From: Adineta ricciae | Lineage: Eukaryota; Rotifera; Eurotatoria; Adinetida; Adinetidae | Direction: 5' to 3' | Length of the DNA: 64,000 bases | Assembly (NCBI GenBank): GCA_905250025.1 | Contig: CAJNOJ010000017.1 | Span: forward strand, 1-64,000 | Shown: positions 23,801 through 37,145 of the stretch, piece by piece | How positions within the stretch are numbered: position 1 is the stretch's first letter | Layout: the number at the start of each line of letters is the position of its first letter | Made by a program: the position numbers and the translations under genes | The notes under the pieces: model-generated | The model's input: only the letters and a program-made list of their open reading frames with translations | Database searches by the model: none | What the model was told of the DNA's origin: nothing

Positions 23801-26800
23801 CTTCATATGATGTTATTCTAATCGAATGAAAATACAAGACAATCACAACACGTCGATCGCGAGAAATTCGGATATGTTTCTACCTTGTTCCATCCGCAAA
23901 GCTGACGACACGAGATCCATCACTGCGGAAAACAACCACAACTTTATCCTCGCGATGGATAACTTGCTAGAGAAATAAGCCAAAATGATGTTCATAATCG
24001 AATTAGTTTCTCTTCTCTTACTTCAGATGTTTTGGGATTGGTTTCCAGAATTAATCTTAATTGATCGATCTTGTCGTATTCATTTGTTGTTGGATTTTGT
24101 TTGTATACTTGACCATCTACTGTTACACATTTCCATTCAAAAACAGGTGGTTTCACTTCTTCATTGACAGTTGTTACGTCCGTTCCTGGTTTCGAATCGG
24201 GCTTCTTCTTTCCTCGGCTATCACTTCGCGCGCCGCCTTTTTTCGTTGTTTGAGTATTCTCAGCTGGCAATTCTATTTCCGGTTCATTCTGATACACGAT
24301 TGTTTTGCTGAATATTCCGCCATCAGGTTGGAGAATCTATCGAAACGGAACAATTTGTTAATTATTGAATTGAAAAGAGCAGTACATGGACATACAATTA
24401 ATTCTCCATTACGTTTGAATATCATGACATGACCTTCACCATCGATTATACGTGAAGATTCTTCATAAGCATTCAAACGTGATTGTTCACATGTATGAAA
24501 ACCTTTCGATTGACACGCATAGTATTGTTTAACCGCTAGTCGATGCGGTTGTTTCTCTTGAGTCGGTTTGACACCTAGAATGTGGTTGATATTGTATTAA
24601 AAGGCTTTCGATTAATGCCAAACGGCATCTTACCAAGGAATGTTTCAGGATAATATGTAACGACCAGACCAGTGGGAATAGAAATGGTTAAACGTTGAAA
24701 CGGTTCAGGTTCGTACTGTGGTTCTGGAGGTGGTTTTTCCTGTTGAATAAAAATGCAATAAAGATTTCTGAGCACAGTTGCTGTTGTCGATATTATCGAT
24801 CAAAATGCTAATGAATTGTGTAGAATCAAAATTACTTAGACAGCTACATCACTGTAGAAGAGGAGAAATAGAATCACAGACTAAGTGGATGGAGAAAAAG
24901 AAGATAAGAATGAATCACTACCTCATCGACCGACTCGGATACCTATACAATGAGGAATATTTGGTTGTGAATATATGTACATAACAGTAGTATTTAGATT
25001 TAGAATCAAGGATTAAGAGTTGGATCCTACCACGAGCGGAACTTCAACTTCGACTGGTTTAACTTTCTTCTTGCCCTTAGCCGCATGAGAATCTTTCTTT
25101 TTCTCTTCGATGACTTCCGAATTGGCATGTTCAAGTGGAGCTGGTACAGGTGGTGGAGGAGGAGCAGCAACAGCAGGTGCTTCAACTAAAATTCAAAAAT
25201 CGAATTCTAACCATCCAATCGAAAATGATGACTTTCACTTTTAGGAGCCTTCGTATCATAATTGCTGCAAGAGACAATCATTCCCGAATTCAATATAGCT
25301 GTAAATACACCATATTGAGCAACACGTTTTTCTTCTGTTGAGTCAGTTGCATTGTCTATAACAAATAGAAAGATTGCATGTCTATCTAATTTGAATTACG
25401 GTACAGACTCTCTTTTCGTTGACTAGTTTCATTAGCGTTGATTAGCTCTGATGATTGGGATTGGCCTTGATGCTGACTGTCGATATGCGACGATTTGTTC
25501 GGATTAATCAATTGTACTGTGTACGCACTTTTGTTTCGATACAAACTGAAGAGAAACGAACTGTCAATGTTGATCCATGTAAATGAGTGAATAGTACCTT
25601 GCTGAAACACAAGTTGATCCTCGTTTGAGTGAGTCGACATGTGTACGAACGAAGCATCCATCTGGAAGAAGCAGATGGGTTGTGTTGCATTGAGCACTAA
25701 GAAGATGGTTGCCCAAACTGTAACCAGTAAACTTTCGCAGGAAGGAAAACAAAAACTGATTAGAGAAAAAATGAAAATAAAACTATTAGAATTACGCGTT
25801 CAACGGGTTCTTCCGCGATCGTTGGTGGTGGTGGTGGTTGAGTTTCCTTTGAAAACAAAAACACGTGCTCGATTATTTTGATTCGATTTGACAATCGATA
25901 CATACAGGCGGTTTGTCAATGGATGCTGTGTTCGTTTGTTGCTTCAATTTACTGTCTTTGGAAGATTTGTCATGTGGTGATGCTTCTTTGCCTGGCTTTT
26001 CAGAACCACGAGGTGTTTTTGTTTTTCCTCGTTTAGTAGCTGATTCTGCTCGCTTTGCTTTAGCTAGTTCTTCTTCTTGAATTTCTTTATCACGTTTCTG
26101 TTTCCATGCTTTCAATGATGTTGGATGCGCATAGTCGTCACGAATAGTTTGTTCATCTTCTGCTGTTGTATTTCCTGCTTCGGAACTAACACTTGTGGAT
26201 CGAGATCGAGCAGGCGGGGTTTCTAAAATCAAAATACTTCATCACCAAAAGTTTTACTAGAATATCCAATTACTTTTCCCCGCTCCTTTTCCCTTCTTTC
26301 CAGCGCCTGCAGCAGGTTTGCCTGCATCCGGTGTTGGTGTTGTTTCGCGAACGTACGTCTGCACTTCTTTTGCAAGCACATCAGCATGATATTTCGCTTC
26401 TTCGTCTCGAAGCCAATCGACAATTTCGTAAGATATTTCGTCGAGAAAATTTCTATAAAATACCGTTCTCCGCCACGCAAACAACAACTTGCAAAGAACC
26501 TACCTAAATCCTACATCAGAAAATAGTTTCTTGCTTGTTGTTTGGTGCCCGATCGTTTTATCGGTTGGAATAGGCAACGAAAGTACTATCATGTGCGTTT
26601 GATCCCGTCGATTGTAGTAGACATCCACATGTGAGTGGGTGAACAACGCTTGTTCAATGATCTACGAGAACAATAGCGTTAAGGTTCTTTTTGATAGACG
26701 AAAGTATGAATATATACTTGTAGAAATATGTCTGGTTCGAAGTGTTCAGCAAAATTCCAATCGTTCAAATTTCGTTTATGATGTTGTAAAACTGCTTGGA

Positions 26801-29800
26801 TAGTTCCATCGACATGAACATTGCCAATTGGTGGTAGGATATGTGGTAACTGTTGCTGGAGGTTATTGTCTGAATTATTAACATCAAAACAAAGAGTATA
26901 GACTAGCGAAATCAAATTGTAATTTTTAGTGATTAGGGCAGATCAATCAAAATAAGCTGCACATGGTCTCTGTTATAAATTTCTATCGATTTACCTTGTG
27001 ATTTCGGTGATTGAGTACGACTTCGACGAGTTGATCCATTCGATGCTAGAATAAGAAATTACACGTGCTTATGTCAATATTCGAATGTTTAACATACAAT
27101 GGCTGGACGCGCTGGACGGTCGCACTAACGATTCAAGGCCGATTCTTCCTGTTTCTTGATTGGTTCTCAATAGTTCATACGGATCATCCCAGACAATTGG
27201 CTGAATGATATTCGATGATTGACTCTCATCATCGTTGAGATATGTCAAACGTTTTTCCAAATCGTATTGATCATCCTCTTGAAGGCTGCCAGCTGATGAT
27301 GGACGACTTGCTTGTTGTTCATTTTTGCCTTCTTTCATCGGATTCAATGAAATACATTCGAAGACAAATTGTTTCAAAATATGATCCACATCTAAATGAA
27401 TAGTAGGCTTTGGTACAAAAATGTTTACTTTTCTCTGGTAAACCTGTTGGAAGGAGTTCATCGTCAACACAGAATTGAAGAAATTGATTCATTCGAGTCT
27501 GCCGTTCTTTTTCATCAGGATCATATGGTTTTCGTTGTGCCATTTCAGGTAAATTGACAAGACGTGAATGTGCCATCAATGAATCACGTTCGACTTTAAT
27601 CGGATCAAACAGAGCTAGGCAATTTAATGTTGTTAAACGTTGTTTAATCTCATCACCGTAGTAAACCATTTTTGGACCTGATCCGCTTGGCTTTGAAAAT
27701 GGAGATTTTGGAACAAGATTTTCAATTTCCTATTTGAGAACTTCATATACACTGTTTTCGTCCTGTTCCGTAATTCTTACTTTCTGCTGTTGTTTTCCCA
27801 TGGATAGCGACATCAATCTGTCACGTAAGTATCGTCCGACGCCTTCACTCGGATTCGATGCATTGGAATTGTTATTCGTTGAAACGACAAGTTTCGCTTC
27901 GACCTGAAAGTTCATTTTCGGATGGTTAAAAAACAGCGTTTATCATTTCTGCTATGGAAACAAACTTGTTCAAGAATGCCGTGTAGAATAAGTGGCACGC
28001 TAATTGATTCTGGTGGAATGACTGTTGTTATCTCAGTGTAGATTTGTGCGTCCAATGTTGATTTTGATGTTTTCTCTTCTAGAAACGAAACATCTCGACT
28101 TTTCATAAGAAAAAGTATTCTAACACGAACCAATCACTGGAATTGCTACGACTTTCATCTGTTCGTTAAATGATTTAAATTGTCTTTTACGAACATTCAA
28201 ACGAAAACTATTATCCACGACATTTTCACAGAGAGAATCAGCCAATCGAAACTGAAAATGACCGAAAATCGAGTAGATCAAGTATCAACATTGACAGATT
28301 CCTTTGACTTACTTTCTGTTCTGTGTTAATCCATGAATCGGGTAACTGCTCGTATGGAACTTTTAAAGTTGTAACAATTACATCTTGTAACATTGATTGA
28401 TCAGGTGCATTGTCTAAGATCGGCATTAAACTGCTCCAGAAAGTGTTCAATACTTGGTCATTCTTTTGGTTTTGTTCAGCGATTTGTTCTGGCGTAGCTA
28501 AAAGACAGCAAATATAGAATCTTTTGTTAACAATCAATTGTAAAACACAACATTTTCTAGGTAGTACAAGACAAGTTAGTTCAGTCACTCAAATGAAAAG
28601 GAGAAAACACTGGTTAAATCAGAACAAATCTATCTGGAGGTTTGTCACTGATTCACACACGGTTGTCATTCAAATCTCATTAGTTAGTCTTTTACTGGAA
28701 CAAAACATCTCTTACGTATTGAATCTTTTTCTAAAAACGATCAACAAAAAATGTTTCTTTGATCTAAAAGACGAACTCCCTACGTACGTATTTCTTTCAA
28801 AACATCGGATTTCAATGTTTGTTCTTGTCGATCGCGTCGAATCATTTCTTCGAATAGATTATTAGTTTCATCGAGATTATCACTGGACACATTCGTAATT
28901 GTATCAATACGAATGCTAACATCATCCAATGCATGTAAAAGACCAATGGAATAGAATCCACTTAAGTATATATACTGATTTGGTCCATCATTTGGTTCAT
29001 CATCTAAATATACGCATGATGTAAGAAAACAAGAGAGAAATGAAAAGATTGACGAATAAATGAGGAGAGCAAGAATCGGATAGCTGAGAGAGAGGTTTAC
29101 TTTTTCGTGCTAAAGTTTTCGAATAAAATTAGATAAAGATGAAAGTTGTTCGAAGAATGAAAATCTCTTTCTCACCGACATATTTCGTCTCGTCAGTAAT
29201 TTGATCGCGTGTTTTAACACCAGGCGGCTTTTCAATATGTGTATCAGATACGGGTGGTGGAGCGGCGACAGCAGCCTGCTTTTTTTTATCGACTTTTGGA
29301 GATTTTTTGCCACCTTTACCCTTTTCGGGTTTAGCTGGTGCTGCTGCAGCTTGTGCTCCTGACTAGAATCATCAGACAAATGCATCATTTAGAAGATTTA
29401 GTGGATTTTACGAACTGTTTTTGTGACTGTTCGCGCTTGAACTTCCTTTTTCAAATCAAGTATACGACATTTGATTAATTTCGCCCATAGTTGATCGTCG
29501 ATTTCACTTCCTGCTTCGAGTAAAGTTTTGGCATGATCATATGCTGAGACAAAGGCGGAATTATTTAGACTATCGACAAATGAATTCGTGGAAACTGATT
29601 TCGCCGCATTCTTCGTTTGCTTTTCCACTTTTTTAATCTAGATTACAATGATTCGTACAAGAAATATATGGAAAAGTCCAGACGTACAGCTTCGATGAAG
29701 TCTCGTTTGGAAATCAAGTCGAACCGTCGACGAATATTATGCTGCATGGCTTTTTCAATTAAATCAACATAGATCTGATTGATCGCACAATCCGGCATGA

Positions 29801-29991
29801 GAAAACAAACAAAAGTTGTCCAATTATCCTATGAAGATCCATGTGTAACATTTCGTATACAGTTTAAACGAGCTTTGTCTTACTTGATTTATGGAACTAG
29901 CTGTTACTAGCGTTTCCCAAGCGATTCCTGCATCTCCTTTGGCATTCTTCGGACTTTTATTTCGCGGACTCTTTGATCCTTTGCCCGGCAT
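20872..29991 (-). CDS. SPAG17: SPAG17/PF6-type central-pair protein of motile cilia
   Basis: A very large axonemal protein of the central-pair apparatus, needed for ciliary motility. It starts at 29991 (MPGKGSKSPRNKS, then a Trp-containing motif ending INQ) and runs through about thirty exons with mostly 50-70 bp introns to a stop at 20872. The N-terminal region has NWTTFVCFLMPDCAIN and Lys-rich KGKKSPK-like stretches. The middle has Pro/Glu/Lys-rich linkers and repeated SDGS/FADGTR-type segments. The C-terminus carries an ASH/HYDIN-like beta domain with VDIKNVGIDSCRFRV, RQPPLGTGLRVVFQPG and LAAGMNRSLTIELYA. That last segment and the central FSDGSSIDVFSNGTYSI support the family call. An intron of about 120 bp (28980-29110) and another of about 230 bp near 24780-25030 are long for the locus. 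Exact exon edges in the middle were not all checked. Confidence 0.85.
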
Positions 29992-30939
29992 TCGATATAT
30001 TTCTATCTAAAGCCTAAAATTGACATGACATTCTCTGATTTTCTTGACAATTTCAGTTTATTTAGTTAGTTAATATCTTATATCTCGATGGTATTGATAT
30101 ATTCAATAAAACAAGGTCTCAAAACATCATTTATACAATGTCCTCGATATGTTAGATATTTTTCTACCACGTGTGACTCATATTACACAGCATAATGATT
30201 CTTTTTCTTGCTGCTAGCGCACAACCGATCAAAATAAGCAGCAATCAATCGCAAGTTACCGATATTGATGAAATCTAACGATCTGTTTCTTTTCAAGAGA
30301 ACATTTTCTATGGTATTTTATCGACCTATATCTTTCTCATTTCAATTCCCATCAGTTTTTCAGTAGCAAATCTCGCGCGCAAAAGTGAAACTAAACGACA
30401 AATTTTCAGCTTTATCTGCTGCATCTCGATAATCATACAGTAAATAATGACGTGACGTTTTGTCATGTTTTATTCACGCTTCACTAGTAAACAACAAACA
30501 TGTCCTCTGTACAGTCACTTTTCAATGCTTTTTCTCTTCTCTTCTCCACTCGCTTTGTCAACAACCGGTCACCTATCAAAAGAATGACAATGTTTGGTAT
30601 TCCGTTGATCGATCTTATTCATCTCTGCCGATATCACATGAGAAAGTTTTGTTTTTACTACGGACAGGTGTTGTTTGTATGAAGAGAAAACGAAGAAAAA
30701 ATAATTACAGGTAACATGTCGACGTCAGATAAATGGTCACATGTTATTTTTTCATCGATCGTCAGTGTTCGATACGATCAGACGCACAACACGTAGAGAG
30801 ATAGAAAAATGCAGAGAGAGAAAAGCAGAGGTAGAGAGAAAAGAGAAGCAATGCAACGCTTGTTACGCATAAAAATAATATAAAGAGGAAACTATTTAAA
30901 ATATTTCTGCACCTACGCCTGTATCAACGCATTCAGTCA
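29992..30939. other. Divergent spacer between SPAG17 and LSM14
   Basis: No supportable gene. It contains a purine-rich AG tract at about 30790-30860 just upstream of LSM14. It should hold both promoters. The 84-codon frame at 30460-30714 looks accidental. Confidence 0.5.
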
Positions 30940-33020
30940 ATGCAGGTTGAAGAGCAACAGCAAAAGAAGTTAGGCGCCATTACACACAGTCCTTATTATG
31001 GTTGTACAGTACGAGTGTTATCCAAAGTTCATGTTTCCTACGAAGGTGTTCTCGATGGAATTAGTGCCAATAAAGACCGCATATTTCTAAAAGATGTTCA
31101 TGTCAACGCAAATTTAGCAACATCACCTGATCGAAGTAAGAAAAGTAGCATGCTCGACGTATAGTACATTGATAAAAATCTTTGTTGTTTAGATAAACCT
31201 ACGGACACATTGGAGAAAAGCAGTACGAGCGATACATTGAATGCGGTGATGATTGATCATCTAACAACGGACATTCACATATACGAACATGTATGTTTGA
31301 ATGTTCGGGATATAAAGGAGTTAAGATTAATACAACTGCCATCGACATTTAACGAGTCGAAAGCGAAGTTACGTGAAATTGATCCATGTCTTGTTGACAT
31401 TCGTTTATCATCATCCGATGACTATGAGAGGCAGTCAAACGGCTCGCCGACTAATCAATCAGTACGCGCACCTATCGCACGCCAACGTCGAGGCGAATCA
31501 TTGGGTAGTACTGGCGATAATTTATTAGTTTCTTCGAGTTCCAATGAATCATCATCACCCTCGTACGGTCGCCGACGATCTTCGGAAAATGTTGCTGACG
31601 AAAGTAATGATGAATCCATTGATGAACAAATTGAGAAATTTAATCGACTAACAACATCAAATTCTAGTGCAAAACCTGTGACTTTGTTGGCAAAAAAGAT
31701 TTTACCGAAGAAAATTGAGCGGCGAACAGACATGCCAGCCATTGTTACTTCCAACAGTAATCTTTCCGGTAACCAGCAAGTGATTGATGATTCAACTCGA
31801 ACAAATGATACTACGATGACTAATAGTAGCAGTACTGTTGCAGCAAAAAAGGACTCAACTCGTAAAGAATCACCCGTACGAGTGACGATCACCAGTCAAT
31901 TGAATCCTAATGCAATTCCATTCTATGCTCAACATCCAAAATTACCTGCGCTACAAAACCCTTCTTTCACGTTTTATGAAAGACCGCGCTTTCGACCACG
32001 TCTACCAACAGTTGTCTCGCCGGATCGTGCACAGACCGTACCATATGGAAGAAATGTCGCGACTAACAACAATCAACAGCGAAGACCACCGCAGCACCAA
32101 CAACAACCGAACTCATATCAAAGATTTGTTCCTTTACGTCAAATGGCGATCAAGAAAAATGTGACACAAAACAGTTCACCGAGAACAAATACAAGATCAA
32201 CTCGAGCACCACCACCTCCTATTGCTAAATATCGTTTCCATCCTACAAATTCGCCGAATAAGCAAGCCTATCCTCAACAACAACAACAGCAACAACAGCA
32301 GAAACCGCCGAACAACATCCACGGCCCAGGTAAGTTTAATTCAGGTAGCTTCTATGATACTTATATTATGTTTCCTTAGAACTTATGCGTCAAACATCAT
32401 TACCACCGGAAAATCAGCTACTTCTAATACCAGCAGGTCAATCAAATCTTTTCCAACAACGTAAAAATCCAATTCACCAATCTAACACAAGTATTCATTC
32501 AACTACCAGTTTACCTTATCACTACGGTAGTTCAGTCGATCATAATCAACGGCTAACACCCGTCTCAGTTGGAGAACCTATCGGTTCACGCCGCTATCAA
32601 CGCACATGCTCGATGGCAAGTAGTTGTAGTAGTGTTAGCGTCGACATTGGTCCTCACTCGATCGTTCAATTCGATTCATCATCACCGAAAGTCCTGCCCT
32701 CATTCGACGAGCAATACGATTTCGAAAAGGCTAACGAAGAATTCCGTCGTTATCTCGAATTAGAAGAATTAGTTACACGCCGTTCATCATCGCATTGTTC
32801 AATGGGCTCATCAACGGATATCAACGCAAGCCAACAGCAAGCACAAGCACATTCATATAAGAAGGATATTTCCTTTTTCGATCATATTTCTTGTACGGCT
32901 ACAACTGGCACCGCGGTAGGTTATACGGAAATGGATGAAACAGAAAAAAATCTCGAAACATTCGGTGATGACGCTCTTCTCCTAGCTTCGAAATCTACTG
33001 ATAATGAATGGGAAATATAA
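30940..33020 (+). CDS. LSM14: LSM14/Scd6/Trailer-hitch family mRNP protein
   Basis: A cytoplasmic P-body protein that binds mRNA and decapping/translation-repression factors. Exons 30940-31135, 31193-32329 and 32380-33020 give 657 residues, longer than typical LSM14. The N-terminal Sm-like domain starts with YYGCTVRVLSKVHVSYEGVL and closes with CLNVRDIKELRLIQLPS; an insert of about 40 residues lies between its strands. A long Ser/Asn/Gln/Pro-rich linker follows, with a poly-Gln run before exon 2 ends. The C-terminal FDF-type segment (YDFEKANEEFRRYLELEEL), the FFD-like motif (KKDISFFDHISC) and the TFG-like box (EKNLETFG) are present in the family order. No RGG-rich tail is seen after the TFG box, unlike vertebrate LSM14. 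EDC3 is less likely because no YjeF-like domain is present. Confidence 0.88.
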
Positions 33021-33614
33021 TCTAAAATAAAACAAACCAATAACTTACTTCGACTTCTAAACGTATATTTGCCTTACACTATAATCAACATATAATTCTA
33101 CCATTGACATAAACCAGCAGCTAAGCAACGCTCACGATTTCATTTTATTTTTGCTGTTTGTAAATTTTGTTTAGTAATCCTCAACGAGGATCTTCAATAC
33201 AACACAACTAGTTTTTCAACACTCCAGTTTTTTATAAAAAAAATCGCTTTTCAATATATTTCTCAATAAACACCACGTTGCAATCTAATTGTTAGCTTCT
33301 ACCGCCATCTGTTACCAATCTCATGTATGAAATTGGTAAATCTACAGTACTCGAGTAACTAAAAATACTCTTCTAATCAGTGTGAAGAAACGAGATGAAT
33401 AATTGTAACTAATGTTGTTTTCCATAAGCAACATTATCATCATATACGCCGTTCTCTCATACTACCCACGTGTGTCATCTACGAATAGTGGCAGAATGTC
33501 TTGAGATTTTATCAAATTTTCTTCTCTCCGTGTTCGTCAAACAATATCGTTATCTTATCTAATTCTTCATATGAGTTCTTATTGAATATAATTCTTAAGA
33601 CAGCAGTACGAAGT
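33021..33614. other. Spacer between LSM14 and secreted protein
   Basis: LSM14 3' UTR and the upstream region of the next gene. AT-rich. A frame opens upstream at 33501, but the conserved-looking start is the signal-peptide ATG at 33615. Nothing else is recognised. Confidence 0.45.
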
Positions 33615-34839
33615 ATGTCTTCCACGTCTTTACTTTTACTTAGTATAACTCTACTCGCTTTCATTCGAACAGTTGATTCTGTTCATAAACTCTATTCATA
33701 CGATGACGGAAACGGTGGAGACGAACATTGTTGTATTGCACGAATTGACAAGAATTACTGTTTGGCAACACCAGTCACACGTAGTTTGATACAAGTAAAT
33801 AAACAATGCCATCAGTTCGATGGACATAAACATCGCCGTATGAATGGCAAGCAGAAAAACGATGCCTATGAAAACAAAATTGTCCGCCAATTAGAAGTTC
33901 AATCGTCTGCAGAGGTTGGCGATAGACTGCTCTTCCATTTGCAAACTCCACTGGAAACCAACTTGTTAAGAAGAGATCTTGCTTGTCTATCATCGAAAAA
34001 ACCTGCCATAAGCTTCGATAAATGCTACCTGGAATTAGCGGATGATTTAGATAATAGCATTGACACCATCGACGAACAAGATAAGTCAAGCAAACGACAT
34101 AGTAAGAAAGGAAGTTTTTCTGATGATTTAATGTTCTTTGATGATTTCAGAACGACACCGTCAATCCAAGAATAAAAAACGTGCTGACGGTGATAGTAAT
34201 GAAGTCGACGAAGTACACGAAGAGGCAAATCATGAAGAAAAGCTAGCGGAGAAAGAAATACGTCGCAGTGAACTTCATCAAGTAGTTCATATTCGTGAAG
34301 GCGAAGGTTTATCGATTGTTCAAAACTATGCAATCAATGTAACAAGTCTTCAGCAAACTCTCGATGAACACGACCGATGTCTATCATGGTACCGCAAACA
34401 AATGCGTAAAATGCGACACAATTCAAAATTGACCAAAATTTGCCGAAAAGTCAACGATCATATCGAACATTGTCTAAGCAAACTTCTGTTTCGTGATACA
34501 GAAATAGAACATCACTCTCACAATACAATCGTTTCACTCGCTATCGGATCTAAACTGTATTGCGAAGATCAGGCTGGTACACATAAATTTCTTGGTGTTC
34601 ACCGTCGAGGTAGCGTATGTTTACACGCAAATCATGCAGTGACCATCGAACAAAAGTTCAGTGACATTGCTGGTTTATCCAATGTGGACAAAAATGAAGA
34701 CATTCTTGCCTTTATCAAAGAAAATCCGAAGTATCAAGCCGAATTAGAACACGATTGTTACGATGGCAAGACGTTAGTCGAAGTTGAGCTGCACGATAAG
34801 GAAAATCAAGTGAAAAAGCACGCTACAACGTCGAAATAA
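33615..34839 (+). CDS. Unrecognised secreted protein
   Basis: I do not recognise this family. Exons 33615-34101 and 34151-34839 join in frame (phase 1, intron 49 bp) to 391 residues. The N-terminus MSSTSLLLLSITLLAFIRTVDS is a clear signal peptide and decides the start over the in-frame ATG at 33501. The mature part has scattered cysteines (HCCIARIDKNYC near the start, then about ten more), at least one N-glycosylation sequon (NVTS), and a charged Lys/Glu/His-rich middle around the intron. No membrane anchor is seen after the signal peptide. It probably acts in the extracellular space or secretory lumen. It reads in the same direction as LSM14, about 600 bp downstream. Confidence 0.7.
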
Positions 34840-35159
34840 GAATAAACGAAAGGAATGACATTGATGAGTGATTTCTATTTTTCAAGCCTTGTTTTTCGGA
34901 TTTTTAGTTAAAATAAACGGAAAATGAAACATACGTAGTTCGAAGAGTAGTTGTAATTATGATACATGTTGACAAAGATACGTGAGAAAAAAAGCACGAC
35001 ATGAACAGAAGTAAAAATACGAAGTTCGTGGTCAGAAAGAAAAACAAATGTTTTGTATTATTCACACAGGACTGTTTTCGAGGCGACAAGAAGAATAAAA
35101 ACAAATATAGAATAAGACGACGACATAAGCAAACAGGATGGAGCTAAATAGAAAATAGA
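34840..35159. other. Convergent 3' spacer
   Basis: About 320 bp between the stop of the secreted protein (+) and the stop of the chitin-binding protein (-). AT-rich with AATAAA-like hexamers on both strands. No gene is seen. Confidence 0.5.
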
Positions 35160-37145
35160 TCATGTCGAGTCAGAAACTTCACTTACTGTGCACTCACCTC
35201 GACAAGGTACTTGATCTGCCGGTGCACATCGACCAATATTTCTATTGAATCGGTATCCATGCCCACAGCGACTATGATTTACTACACGATTATCTAAGCA
35301 GTGAACATACGATTGACAATTTGGTTTTGTTCGATCCAAATAGTATCCATCACTATGTCCAGTACAAGATGGGACGAAATCACATAAACTTTTCCCGACG
35401 TCATAATTCGATAGATAATGGCCTTTAATGAAAAGAACGATCAGCATAGCGAGATGATTTGTTTGTCAATAAGCTCGATTCTTACATTTACTCAGACATT
35501 CTCGACGACCATCACATTTGACTCGTTTATACGGTAAACATGTACGAGTTTGAATATCAAATGAATTCGGATGTGTACATGTTTGAGGTATTAATTTACC
35601 TGATATACATTCGTAAAAATGACAGCAACTTGTCAAATCAACAAATCGAGCACCTTCATTATTCGGTGTACAACGATTTCTACCTAAATAATAAGCAGAG
35701 ATGTGTAAATTGCAACAAATCTTTCCTTGCATTACATTGCACTTGTTGCGGGTAATCACAACGTTCAGTTTCACGATTGTACAATAGTTGAGCAGGACAA
35801 AAAGTAACCATCGGAGTACCTTGTAAACATTCATGGTAAAGCGAACAATCGTATGGATCAGGTACACGGGTAGGTTGAGTCGATGGACATTGAACTTGGG
35901 CTCGAAATAGATGTGACAGAGGAGTTACACGTGATTTATCTGTTGGGCCATAGTATGGAGGATATGTGGAGCCGCGTGGCAACCATGGAGTAACTTCAAG
36001 TGATGGATCTGGAAAATTGGAATCGAGATTTTTTCCTGGACCTGAAAAATTACTGTTTTTTCCGCGATTAAAGTGCATGTGCAAAAACTCACAATCGGAT
36101 TGCACAGGCCATACACACATTCGTTGCTTTTGTGACCAAAGGAGACTTTTCGTACAGATTTTCACTTGGGGTACGCCTAAGATTATAAAAATTCAATCTT
36201 TGTCTATTGAACTCGTTCTGTTCTTCTGTTTTCCTCTAAGTAAATATTAATTAAACAACGCCGATGAACATAACATTCTAATACTCAACACGACTAGACT
36301 TTTTCTCCTTCTCGTTTCTTTCCTTTAGCAAATAATCATTCTGAAGCTTTCTTTTCTTTTCTTGCTTTCGATGAGAATCAAGATTAATTGTTCACGAATG
36401 TAGACAAGACAAGATATTATACTTGATCTATTGACTCGATGTCCACGTCTGTTGTTCGAATGGGAAGATGACACGTATTTCTCTTACCGTTTGCACAATA
36501 AGCATATCGTTTACAATCAGCTGGATGAGCGATATAATCGTTATCAACTGACCGACATAGATATTCGAACATTGAATCACTTGTTCCTGAGTAACGTGGA
36601 GGATATTCTCCACGGTTGGGAGTATCACCGGCTACTGACGAAGGATATGCAACAGGATAATCTAATTAATAGAGCACAACAAAATCGGCTTGACTTTCTC
36701 GAACTAACAAATGATAATCTTACCTGGTGGATAGCGAACATGTGTTGGCACCGTCCCCGGAAGGATATCTTCATAGGATCGCTTAGAGCAATTAACCTGA
36801 AAAGTAAAGGAAAAACTTCTTCGATTTCTTTGCAGAACGAATGATTGGTCAGCATTTACATTCATCGCCCAGTCGCACTCATTTTTCTCGGGATTGAACA
36901 AAAGCTCTTCTTTACAAGCTTTCACTGAGTGTGAATTTCCTACGCAGATGTGATAGATCCAACAATCTTTTTTATCCGGATAGAAGCCATCTTTAACACA
37001 TCGGAATGTTTCTGATGCGGTTAGGTGAAGAATAAAACCTATCGAAAAGAAAAACAAACCCATTCTGTTTTGCTCCACCAAAGGGCGGAATTTACTTACA
37101 AAGTTTTAGAAAATAAAATAAACGTCGATGTGACTGAGTGAACAT
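35160..37145 (-). CDS. Secreted protein with five chitin-binding (peritrophin-A/CBM14) domains
   Basis: A predicted extracellular chitin-binding protein, as in cuticle, egg-shell or gut-lining matrices. The short first exon (ATG at 37145) and the next one together encode a signal peptide (LKL joined to CFILHLTASETF). Five six-Cys CBM14 domains follow: about FRCVKDGFYPDKKDC...; DNDYIAHPADCKRYAYC...; QCPSTQPTRVPDPYDCSLYHEC...; RCTPNN...CCHFYEC...; and SDGYYLDRTKPNCQSYVHC.... Each has the aromatic/Cys spacing of the family. A Pro/Gly/Asn-rich linker separates domains 2 and 3. An intron of about 310 bp (36180-36490) splits domain 2. The end after VPCRGECTVSEV is uncertain: a GTGAGT donor lies just there, so a further exon could replace the stop at 35160. 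Confidence 0.85.
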
